Positions 47,162-54,384 of a stretch of 64,000 nt of DNA are shown piece by piece. Numbering within the stretch: the first letter of the stretch is position 1; each line of letters begins with the position of its first letter. The position numbers and the translations under genes are program-made. The stretch comes from a bacterium. Its GTDB lineage: Bacteria > Verrucomicrobiota > Verrucomicrobiia > Chthoniobacterales > UBA6821. Location of the stretch: the NCBI GenBank assembly GCA_021849805.1, contig JAJZSL010000010.1:1-64000 (forward strand), in the 5' to 3' direction. Under the pieces are notes generated by a model. That model searched no databases, was not told the origin of the DNA, and was given only the letters and a program-made list of their open reading frames with translations.

Positions 47162-48325
47162 TTATTTTTCAAATGATGGTCGCTGTCTTGCTAGGACTCT
47201 CTCTAGAGCAGCAAGAGTATAGTGAATATCCTCTTGACTTGTTTGCCGTCCTAAGGAGAAACGAACTGCTCCTTGAGCTTCTGAAGCAGGAATTCCCATG
47301 GCTGCTAGGACATGGGATGATCGAATCGATCCAACCATACAAGCAGAGCCACTTGAAACAGCGATTCCTTCTAAATCGAGAGCTATGAGGAGCATTTCGC
47401 CATCAACATGAGGAAAATGAACGTGGAGTGTATTAAAAAGTGTATGCTCAGCTTTCCCGTGACGGACTACTTGTGGATATATTTGTTGAATTCCTCTCCA
47501 GAGCACTTCACGAAGCTCTCCTTGGCGTTGAGCCTGAAATCCTAATTCGACCTCCTTGAGGGCAAGGCAAGCTGCTGAGGTCATTCCTACAATACTTGCA
47601 GTATTTTCAGTTCCAGGACGGCGTTGATTTTCTTGAAAACCACCATAGAAAATCGAATTTATTTCAACTCCAGAGCGCAGCCACAGTAATCCTGCTCCCC
47701 TAGGACCATAAAATTTATGGGCTGTGATTGATAAAGCATCAACTTGAAGTTCTCTTGGCTTGCAACGACGTTTCCCAAAAGTCTGCACTGCATCAGTATG
47801 AAAGAGGATGCCACGCTCTTGGCAGTGCCTGGCGAGTTTTTCGATGGGCTGAATGACACCAGTTTCATTATTGGCTTCCATAATGGAAACTAAGATTGTT
47901 TCTGGTCGCAGAGCTTCTAAGAAAAGGTTCTCTTCGAGGAGACCTTCTTGATTAACCGGCAAAATGGTAAGCTCAAACCCTTCTTGGTCACGCAAGAACT
48001 CCATAGCATGTAAGACAGCATGATGTTCGAGTGCAGAGGTGATGAGATGATGCCCACGAGGACGATGCCGTCGAGCTAGTCCTAAAATGGCAAGATTATC
48101 ACTTTCAGTCCCCCCAGCTGTAAAGATAACCTCGTGCGGTTTTCCACCTAACCAGTGAGCCCACTGATCGCGAGCTTCATCAATGGCAGCTCGAACTTGA
48201 CGACCTGCTTGGTGAATGCTAGAGGGATTGCCATAAGCGCCATCTCTTCCTTCGAGCCATGGAAGCATCGATTCCAGCGCTTCCGGGCATAAGGGTGTTG
48301 TTGCGTTATAATCAAGATAAACCAT
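47162..48325 (-). CDS. Cysteine desulfurase (NifS/IscS type)
   Basis: A PLP enzyme releasing persulfide sulfur from cysteine. The PLP lysine is Lys204 (TAHKFYGPRGAG), the active-site Cys329 is in SSGSACMVGS, with TESDN and MEANNETG as class motifs. 387 residues. The longer active-site loop places it with IscS/NifS and not SufS. It is likely the sulfur source for the SufBCD scaffold at 26-30 kb, together with SufE, and for thiamine (ThiS). Confidence 0.93.
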   Translation of the reverse strand: MVYLDYNATTPLCPEALESMLPWLEGRDGAYGNPSSIHQAGRQVRAAIDEARDQWAHWLGGKPHEVIFTAGGTESDNLAILGLARRHRPRGHHLITSALEHHAVLHAMEFLRDQEGFELTILPVNQEGLLEENLFLEALRPETILVSIMEANNETGVIQPIEKLARHCQERGILFHTDAVQTFGKRRCKPRELQVDALSITAHKFYGPRGAGLLWLRSGVEINSIFYGGFQENQRRPGTENTASIVGMTSAACLALKEVELGFQAQRQGELREVLWRGIQQIYPQVVRHGKAEHTLFNTLHVHFPHVDGEMLLIALDLEGIAVSSGSACMVGSIRSSHVLAAMGIPASEAQGAVRFSLGRQTSQEDIHYTLAALERVLARQRPSFEK

Positions 48326-48404
48326 CGTTTCAAGAGCAGTGCTTTGGCTCTAGAAGAGGATAAATCGACTGAAGCTGAAAAAACAACTTTTCCAAGTAGA
48401 AATA

Positions 48405-48545
48405 ATCATCGGAAGTATGTGGACGCTCTGAGTGTAGTCTAGAAAACTTTTGTCAAGTTCAATTAGAAAAGAAAACTAAAGTTATTCCTGTAGAAGTACC
48501 AGTAGTTTTTCGCAATCAGCAGCTACATCCAGATGTTATCTAGGA
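48405..48545 (+). pseudogene. Possible gene remnant with coding-like C terminus
   Basis: One frame is open for about 46 codons with a plausible protein-like sequence (KVIPVEVPVVFRNQQLHPDVI, then TAG) and Cys-rich upstream residues (VCGRSECS). There is no ATG, GTG or TTG in it that would give a full product, and a stop precedes it. It may be the tail of a deleted gene. The rest of 48326-48569 shows nothing. Confidence 0.25.
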
Positions 48546-48569
48546 AGGAGAGTCATTGTATAGAAGTCT

Positions 48570-49136
48570 TCAATGTTTCGAAACAACAGCTTCAACTTTA
48601 TAGTTAAAGCTTTTTTTAGCTGGATCCATGTTACTTCTACCAAAATAAATGCAAGAAGTACCAGGATAATTTGCTTTCAAAACAGGCACACTGGGCAAGA
48701 GTGGACTAAATTCAGTTGTTTCAATTACAACAGGTGGAAGAAAAGGATCGAAAAATTCATTCCACCCAGAGTCGCGTATAATGGTAAAGAGCGTTCCTGC
48801 GAATTTGTTACCACCCTCTTCTTGCCGTTTGATAGCATCTTGAAGATCGATTTGAAAAACATCACCTTTCTTGAGGAAAATCTTTTTTTGAGAAGGCTCT
48901 TGAGAAGAAAAAACTTTTATTGGAGAATCACTAGTGCTTGGAGCAAAAGAGGGAGTGAGAGTAGACGATGAAGATTCTGGAATTTCATGCTTCTTCTCTG
49001 GCACCTGAATCATGGCTCGAGCAGTTTCGTACGAACTAATATTGGAGTAGGAGGACTCCTGTGAGTAGGAAGGAATTATTGCAAGCAGGAGTAGCAGAAC
49101 AACGGAGCAGAAGGGCTGGAGGGATTTCATTTTCAA
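48570..49136 (-). CDS. Exported protein of unknown function
   Basis: 188 residues with a signal peptide (hydrophobic 9-22, cleavage near SYSQ), a Ser/Thr/Pro-rich linker (27-85), and a C-terminal conserved-looking part containing FLKKGDVFQIDLQDAIKRQ and SCIYFGRSN. No family is recognised. It stands alone; the 5' region is very AT-rich. Confidence 0.6.
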   Translation of the reverse strand: MKMKSLQPFCSVVLLLLLAIIPSYSQESSYSNISSYETARAMIQVPEKKHEIPESSSSTLTPSFAPSTSDSPIKVFSSQEPSQKKIFLKKGDVFQIDLQDAIKRQEEGGNKFAGTLFTIIRDSGWNEFFDPFLPPVVIETTEFSPLLPSVPVLKANYPGTSCIYFGRSNMDPAKKSFNYKVEAVVSKH

Positions 49137-49328
49137 GTAATTTATTATTTAATTATTATTTATTTTTTTAGGGATAATTTTTTAGGGATAAGAGTGTTAG
49201 GAAAAAAAGAATCTACATACCCTTATTAGATTATTAAGAAAGTTCATCCGTGAAAAATCTTTTTTCAAAAAGTTTAAAGAATTTGTTGTTCATGAACCTT
49301 AGAATAGAGCAGACTGAAATCCTCTTTT

Positions 49329-49745
49329 ATGGACGACTCTATTTTACCGGACTTGCAAGCAGCCATACTTTGTGAAGATGTGCGTGCAGAGCGAAGTGGA
49401 CAGCAAACACTGGTTGGAATTCTTGGGGTCATTCCTACTCCGTCACTCCCTATTGGGTTTCTGAAGCTCTCTCTTTGGACTCGCTGGTGTGGTGGAGTTG
49501 GAACGTTCACCCAACGAGCCACGATCCTTGATCCCGAGGAGAAGAATTCTATAGCAGAAGCTTCCATTGATTTTGAACTCAAGCATATGAATGCACATGC
49601 CACCACTGTTCATTTTTTTGCTGGCCTGCAATTCAAGCGTTTTGGGATTTATTATATCGAAATTTACCTTGATAAGGAATTAAAGCTACGTCTTCCACTC
49701 CCTGTCGTCCAAGTTCAGGAGGAAGATCAAGGGTTCCGTACTTAG
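49329..49745 (+). CDS. DUF6941-like conserved protein
   Basis: 138 residues, probably all-beta: LQAAILCEDVRAERSGQQTLVGILGVI at the start, then TPSLPIGFLKLSLWTRW and a C-terminal FGIYYIEIYLDKELKLRLPL. This fits small cytoplasmic proteins of the DUF6941 type, found in many bacteria without known function. It lies upstream of the ribosomal-protein operon, which has its own promoter. Confidence 0.6.
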   Translation: MDDSILPDLQAAILCEDVRAERSGQQTLVGILGVIPTPSLPIGFLKLSLWTRWCGGVGTFTQRATILDPEEKNSIAEASIDFELKHMNAHATTVHFFAGLQFKRFGIYYIEIYLDKELKLRLPLPVVQVQEEDQGFRT

Positions 49746-49762
49746 TTTTAGTGATTAGATTC

Positions 49763-49791
49763 TTGACAGGTTGTTTCTCTCGACATAAATT
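49763..49791 (+). promoter_or_regulatory. Sigma70-type promoter before rplM-rpsI
   Basis: -35 TTGACA (49763-49768), 17-base spacer, -10 TAAATT (49786-49791), 35 bases before the rplM ATG. This is the best promoter-like sequence in the window. Confidence 0.5.
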
Positions 49792-49826
49792 CATCAGCTT
49801 TATTTGTAAAAATTAACAATTGATGA

Positions 49827-50258
49827 ATGAAAACTTTCTCTGCAAAAGAATCTGAAATAAAGCGCCAGTGGTGGATCATTGATGCCAAGGGTCAATACCT
49901 TGGTCATGTTGCCACCCACGCAGCAAACCTTCTCCGTGGCAAGCATAAAACTATTTTTACTCCTCATGTAGACACAGGTGACTTTGTTGTAGTGATTAAT
50001 GCTGCTGATGTTCAAATCAGCGGGAAAAAAGAAGTCCAAAAGGAGTACATGAGCTTTTCTGGTTTTGTAGGAGGACACAAATCAGAAACTTTTCGTCAGC
50101 GTCGTCAGCGTCGTCCTGAACTCCTCATTGAAAAAGCGGTTAAGGGAATGATTCCTCACAATCGTCTTGGTTCTAAAGTTTACAGAAAACTCAATGTCTA
50201 CGCTGGTTCGGAGCATCCTCATCAGGCTCAATCTCCCCAGATTTTCTCAATAAAATAA
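49827..50258 (+). CDS. rplM: 50S ribosomal protein L13
   Basis: 143 residues, normal length. Signature segments are WWIIDAKGQYLGHVATHAANLLRG, the family core GDFVVVINAADVQISG and GMIPHNRLG, KLNVYAGSEHPHQAQ. It is the first gene of the conserved rplM-rpsI pair. In this genome the pair is followed by hairpins and then recO. Confidence 0.97.
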   Translation: MKTFSAKESEIKRQWWIIDAKGQYLGHVATHAANLLRGKHKTIFTPHVDTGDFVVVINAADVQISGKKEVQKEYMSFSGFVGGHKSETFRQRRQRRPELLIEKAVKGMIPHNRLGSKVYRKLNVYAGSEHPHQAQSPQIFSIK

Positions 50259-50323
50259 ATTTTATTCCAATAAAGTTTTATCTTCACTCACACTGAAGTC
50301 TTATAAGTCTTACTCTCATTCCT

Positions 50324-50788
50324 ATGCTCGAAGAAAAAACAGTTACTACCAAAGCAGCTGATCATATTGTCAAAAAGCCTGTTTCCATAAAATCACTGAA
50401 ATCAGGCCCCATGACTTCTACAGGACGTCGTAAAACAGCTGTAGTAACTATTCGCCTTGTTGATGGTTCCGGTAGAATTCGCGTTAATGGCCGTGATTTT
50501 TCAGATTATTTCACTACTATTTCCATGCAAAACAAGGTGTTGAAACCTTTGGATATGGTTCATGCTGTCAAGAGTTATGATATTTTTGCTAAAGCCCAAG
50601 GTGGTGGCCTCAATGGTCAAGCAGGAGCTCTTAGCCTTGCTCTTGCTCGTGCTCTGAATAATATAGATGGAGAGCTTCGTCCTATTCTCAAGAAAAATGG
50701 ACTTCTAACACGTGATCCTCGCCGTCGTGAGCGTAATAAGCCCGGTCGTGCTGGTGCACGTAAACGCTTCCAATTCTCTAAACGCTAG
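50324..50788 (+). CDS. rpsI: 30S ribosomal protein S9
   Basis: 154 residues. The conserved part begins at about 33 (STGRRKTAVVTIRLVDGSG), and the C terminus has LTRDPRRRERNKPGRAGARK and ends KRFQFSKR, the tail that reaches the P-site tRNA. The N-terminal 30 residues are extra relative to E. coli S9, as in several bacterial groups. An ATG at the residue M30 could be an alternative start. Confidence 0.97.
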   Translation: MLEEKTVTTKAADHIVKKPVSIKSLKSGPMTSTGRRKTAVVTIRLVDGSGRIRVNGRDFSDYFTTISMQNKVLKPLDMVHAVKSYDIFAKAQGGGLNGQAGALSLALARALNNIDGELRPILKKNGLLTRDPRRRERNKPGRAGARKRFQFSKR

Positions 50789-50823
50789 AGGATTTTCATT
50801 TGTAATTTTCGTCTATTGAAGCG

Positions 50824-50946
50824 AGAGAATTTTATTCTCTTTTGTTTCTTACACTCTTTTCTCAAGAGGATGAGTGGCTCTTGAATAACTTCTATAAATT
50901 CCTAGCCTGCTGCTCCTAGCAGTGGTGAGAACTTTTAAAAGTTCTC
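50824..50946 (+). terminator. Hairpins downstream of rpsI
   Basis: AGAGAA-TTTTA-TTCTCT (50824-50840) is followed by a T-rich run, 36 bases after rpsI; it is weak but positioned as a terminator. Two more palindromes follow: CTGCT-CCT-AGCAG (50910-50922) and the 20-base perfect palindrome GAGAACTTTTAAAAGTTCTC (50927-50946), with a T-run at about 50955. The region 50789-51075 has no gene. Confidence 0.4.
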
Positions 50947-51075
50947 TAACCATATTTTTTGTGGCATTATCTTAGTTTTTATGTCCACATCCTCGAGTGT
51001 TTTTTATACATGTTGGATTTGTGTTTTTGGTTCCCAATAATCTACCAGTTCTAGAATTTTCAGTGCTCTAGAAAA

Positions 51076-51633
51076 TTGATTCCAGTGACTCCCATCTATC
51101 AATCGAAGGCCTTCTTAATTCGCAAATATCGCTTTTCAGAAACAAGTTTCATTCTTCTTTGGCTCACTCAAAAACATGGCAAAGTGCGAACAGTGGCTCA
51201 GGGAGCTCTGAAGCGAGAAGGAATTTTTTCCGGAAAATGGGATCTTTTTCTAGAAACGGAGATTTTTTTTCTACTCAATAAGAAAAGTGATTTGCATTCT
51301 TTGAAAGAAGTTCTTCCTCTGCAACGAGAACAAACCTTAAAGCCTGGCTATCTCACGCTACTAACGGCTTCTTATTTTGCTCAGTTATGTGATCTTTTTA
51401 TTGAGCCCCTAGAACCAGTTCCCGAGCTTTTTGATTTGCTGGCTCGTGCTCTTGGTTTCTTAAGCAAGCATCATCCAACATCGCTTGCCGTGGAGCATTT
51501 TGAAAAAGAATTAGCAAAAGTACTAGGGATCTATGATGCTTCCTCATCAAGGGTCGACTGGTTTCATCGTACTGGAACACTCTTGCCTCCAAGTCGCAAG
51601 AAACTTTTGGAACAACTATCACTCCATCATTGA
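51076..51633 (+). CDS. recO: DNA repair protein RecO (short)
   Basis: Helps RecA load in the RecFOR pathway. The N-terminal OB fold is typical (AFLIRKYRFSETSFILLWLT, GKVRTVAQGALK), followed by a helical domain (YFAQLCDLFIEPLEP). 185 residues from TTG 51076, about 50 shorter than usual; the zinc-finger part near the C terminus is missing, so it may be reduced. It is followed 28 bases later by thyA. Confidence 0.75.
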   Translation: MIPVTPIYQSKAFLIRKYRFSETSFILLWLTQKHGKVRTVAQGALKREGIFSGKWDLFLETEIFFLLNKKSDLHSLKEVLPLQREQTLKPGYLTLLTASYFAQLCDLFIEPLEPVPELFDLLARALGFLSKHHPTSLAVEHFEKELAKVLGIYDASSSRVDWFHRTGTLLPPSRKKLLEQLSLHH

Positions 51634-51664
51634 TACCTTTGAACGAACTCCATAAGCTTTTTTG

Positions 51665-52459
51665 ATGAAACAATATCATCGTTTGCTTCGTCTTGTCTTA
51701 GATCATGGAGAAGTCAAGAGCGATCGTACAGGTGTAGGAACACTTTCGATTTTTGGAGCTCAAGAGCGCTTTGATCTTCGAGAAGGATTTCCCTTACTAA
51801 CAACAAAAAAACTTCATCTCCGCTCCATCATCCATGAATTACTTTGGTTCTTAGCAGGAGAGACTCATGTTGGATATCTGCAAAAAAATCGAGTGACCAT
51901 TTGGGATGAATGGGCTGATGAAGAAGGAAATTTAGGTCGTATTTATGGTGCTCAGTGGCGTGATTGGCGCACAGAGAGCGGCCGCTCTATCGATCAAATT
52001 GAACAGCTCATCAATCAAATCAAAAACAATCCTCATAGTCGTCGCCATTTAGTAACGGCTTGGAATCCTGGAGAACTCGATCAAATGGCTTTAGCCCCTT
52101 GCCATGCTTTGTTCCAATTTTATGTTTCTCAAGGAGAGTTAAGCTGTCAGCTCTATCAGCGTAGTGCGGATCTTTTTTTGGGAGTTCCCTTCAATATTGC
52201 TTCCTACTCTCTTCTAACCATGATGATTGCTCAAGTTTGTGATCTCCAGCCCAAAGAATTTATTCATACCTTTGGTGATCTTCATCTCTATCTTAACCAT
52301 TTGGATCAAGTTAAAGAGCAACTCTCCAGGTCGCCACGAGCACTCCCACAAATGAAGCTCAATCCCCAGGTGAGAAGAATAGAAGATTTTTGCTATGATG
52401 ATTTTCAATTGGAAAATTATGATCCTTATCCGGCAATTCAAGCTCCTATTGCTGTGTAA
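51665..52459 (+). CDS. thyA: Thymidylate synthase (ThyA)
   Basis: Methylates dUMP with methylene-tetrahydrofolate. It has [12 protein letters not shown], the catalytic Cys146 in [10 protein letters not shown], and [17 protein letters not shown]. 264 residues with ATG 51665. The loop before the catalytic region is short, as in E. coli ThyA. folA, which regenerates the folate, follows directly. Confidence 0.97.
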   Translation: MKQYHRLLRLVLDHGEVKSDRTGVGTLSIFGAQERFDLREGFPLLTTKKLHLRSIIHELLWFLAGETHVGYLQKNRVTIWDEWADEEGNLGRIYGAQWRDWRTESGRSIDQIEQLINQIKNNPHSRRHLVTAWNPGELDQMALAPCHALFQFYVSQGELSCQLYQRSADLFLGVPFNIASYSLLTMMIAQVCDLQPKEFIHTFGDLHLYLNHLDQVKEQLSRSPRALPQMKLNPQVRRIEDFCYDDFQLENYDPYPAIQAPIAV

Positions 52460-52555
52460 GGATGAGAGCAATAGTTGCTGTGTTTCCAAATTTCACTTCT
52501 TTCTTTTGCTGTAGATGATTTCAAAGTGATTGCTCTAATAAGCTAGGTTTACTTG

Positions 52556-53032
52556 ATGAAAGCTATTGTTGCTATGTCAGAAAATTGTGTCATCGGTGCT
52601 CATGGAAGTATCCCCTGGTACTTGCCAGAGGATTTTCGTTTTTTTAAAAGAATGACCTTGGGCTATCCGATCGTTATGGGTCGAAAGACCTATGAGTCGC
52701 TTGGGAAGCCACTTCCAGGAAGAAAAAATATTCTTCTCACGCGTCAGTTTCTGACACTTCCTCAAGAAGTTCTTAGTATCCATAGTGTGGAGGAGCTTTT
52801 AAAACTAGAAATTCCTTTGGAAGAAACTTTTGTCATTGGAGGAGCAGAGATTTATCGCTTGCTCCTTCCAAAATGCGATACACTCTTTGTAACTCGAGTG
52901 CACCGAAACATTTCAGGAGATACTTTTTTCCCACCTTTTGAAGAAGAGTTTCAAAAGCACTCTTGCCTTCTAGAAGCTGAAGAATTCACCATCTACGAAT
53001 ATAGGAGAAGAGAGAATCATCTTACTATTTGA
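52556..53032 (+). CDS. folA: Dihydrofolate reductase
   Basis: 158 residues from ATG 52556. Family features: IVAMSENCVIGAHGSIPW, with LPEDFRFFKRMTLG, then VMGRKTYESLG, PLPGRKN, and VIGGAEIYRLLLP. It regenerates tetrahydrofolate after ThyA. Spaced 96 bases from thyA, probably one unit. The next gene, sufE, starts 77 bases later. Confidence 0.95.
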   Translation: MKAIVAMSENCVIGAHGSIPWYLPEDFRFFKRMTLGYPIVMGRKTYESLGKPLPGRKNILLTRQFLTLPQEVLSIHSVEELLKLEIPLEETFVIGGAEIYRLLLPKCDTLFVTRVHRNISGDTFFPPFEEEFQKHSCLLEAEEFTIYEYRRRENHLTI

Positions 53033-53109
53033 TACATTCTTGAATCTTTTTTTACGTAGATTTTTGATCTTTCGAAAACTGTGGTATTCTTTTTGTAATA
53101 TTTGAGTCA

Positions 53110-53592
53110 TTGAACTCTAAAATTTTTACTCCTGTGAATGAGCATATCTATCCTCCAAGACTCTTGAACATCATCTCGCTTTTTGAGTCTTTATCAGAGT
53201 CAGAGCGTCGTGAGATGCTTATTGCTTACGCTGACCAAGCTAAAAACTATGAGCCTAAAGAAGGAGAACTATTCGATTTTGAGGATCTTCGTAAAGATGA
53301 AGAGTGTACTGATTCTGTCGGCGTTTACTTAAAAAAAGATGATCATGCAGGCCTTCTCTTTAAAATAAAATTAGGACCTCATGTTCAAACGTTGACTCGT
53401 GCCATGAGTTCGATTCTTTGTAAAGGTCTACACGGAATCAATCCAGAAGCTCTTGAAATCATCCCTCATGATTTTGTATCTAAAATTGTAGGGGCTGAAC
53501 TCATTCGAGTTCGTAGTCAAACAGTTTACTACCTTTTAACACGAATGAAAATGGCCTCTAAAGCGTGGAAGAGAGAAAGAGCTACCCAATGA
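53110..53592 (+). CDS. sufE: SufE-like sulfur acceptor
   Basis: 160 residues of the SufE/NifU-like fold. The sulfur-accepting cysteine would be Cys66 in DEECTDSVGV, followed by GVYLKKDDHAGLLFKI; a helical C-terminal part (GINPEALEII, then RVRSQTVYYLLTRMK) completes the fold. Starts at TTG 53110. It would take sulfur from the desulfurase at 47 kb to SufB at 27 kb. A possible promoter (TTGATC at 53064, TATTCT at 53085) precedes it. Its 3' end overlaps the convergent chaperone-like gene by 11 bases. Confidence 0.8.
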   Translation: MNSKIFTPVNEHIYPPRLLNIISLFESLSESERREMLIAYADQAKNYEPKEGELFDFEDLRKDEECTDSVGVYLKKDDHAGLLFKIKLGPHVQTLTRAMSSILCKGLHGINPEALEIIPHDFVSKIVGAELIRVRSQTVYYLLTRMKMASKAWKRERATQ

Positions 53593-54088
53593 TGATTCCT
53601 TGACTCTGCTGCATGGGCAGTGGGATATTCTCACCTGAATTCATAGTACTGGAAGGTTTGATTAAGTCAGTGGAGATATCATCAACTTCACCAGTAAGAA
53701 ATAAATGCCACTGAGCAATGATTTCAACAAATTTTTCAAGCAGATTAACAAATTCTCCTCCACTCAAACTAGAAGCAGGTGTTCGATAGGCAAAATAAAC
53801 TGTTTGGATATCGGGGCGTGCACTTAACGTTCCGCCGGCAGTGGACGTCCAAAGGAAATTAGATGCTGCAATTTTCCTTAAAATGATTTTTTCGTGTTCT
53901 AGGGGATAAGTTCCAATTTGAGAAAAAATTTTTAGTGACTCATTCTCCTCTTCAAAATCGATGGTCAACGTTGGGCCATTTTCTAATTTCAGATCAAGCT
54001 GAGTAGAAGGGAGCGGATCAGGAAACTCGGGCAAATGACAACTAATGCGAAGTGCTTCCAAAAGAGTAAGGTAAGGCGTTAACGACAT
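53582..54088 (-). CDS. CesT-family type III secretion chaperone candidate
   Basis: 168 residues. The layout matches Tir/CesT chaperones: an N-terminal helix (TPYLTLLEALRISCHL), five beta-strands with an alternating hydrophobic pattern (LDLKLENGPTLTIDFEEE, then LKIFSQIGTYP), a second helix LEHEKIILRKIAASNFLW with the usual glycine-rich TAGGTLSARPDIQTVYF strand, and a C-terminal helix (GEFVNLLEKFVEIIAQWHLF). The Ser/Met-rich tail (145-168) is outside the fold. No other secretion gene is in the window. A non-secretion relative of the fold is possible. Confidence 0.55.
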   Translation of the reverse strand: MSLTPYLTLLEALRISCHLPEFPDPLPSTQLDLKLENGPTLTIDFEEENESLKIFSQIGTYPLEHEKIILRKIAASNFLWTSTAGGTLSARPDIQTVYFAYRTPASSLSGGEFVNLLEKFVEIIAQWHLFLTGEVDDISTDLIKPSSTMNSGENIPLPMQQSQGIIIG

Positions 54089-54167
54089 ATAGAAAAACGA
54101 TGCTACTGGATAGTTCGTAAGGGATATAGAAAATTCTCACTCCTTTTCAATCAGCTCCGAAGTTATC

Positions 54168-54329
54168 GTTTATTCAATTAGAGAAGGCAGATCATCAGAT
54201 TCCTCTTTTTCCCTAGGACTGCATTTTCAAATCGTGCGTTAACGTTAGATAGTGCTTTGATTTTCGGCCCCCCTTGCCCTAAGAAAAAAATTCTCTGCAC
54301 CTAATATGTTTTCTCAATGGAACACACTC
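54168..54329. repeat. Degenerate MITE-like element, copy A5
   Basis: Same order of blocks as A1: GCAGATCATCAGATTCCTC, CCCTAGGACTGCATTTTC, TAGATAGTGCTTTGATTTTC with GGCC, CCTTGCCCTAAGAAAAAAA, then CTAATATGTTTTCTC and a right arm GGAACACAC. Ends no longer pair perfectly. It makes up most of the 296-base gap 54089-54384 between two minus-strand genes. Confidence 0.6.
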
Positions 54330-54384
54330 TCTTTGATAAGATCAGGCTTCTTGGTCCTTATGTTCTCCGAGAGTCAGAAGGAAT

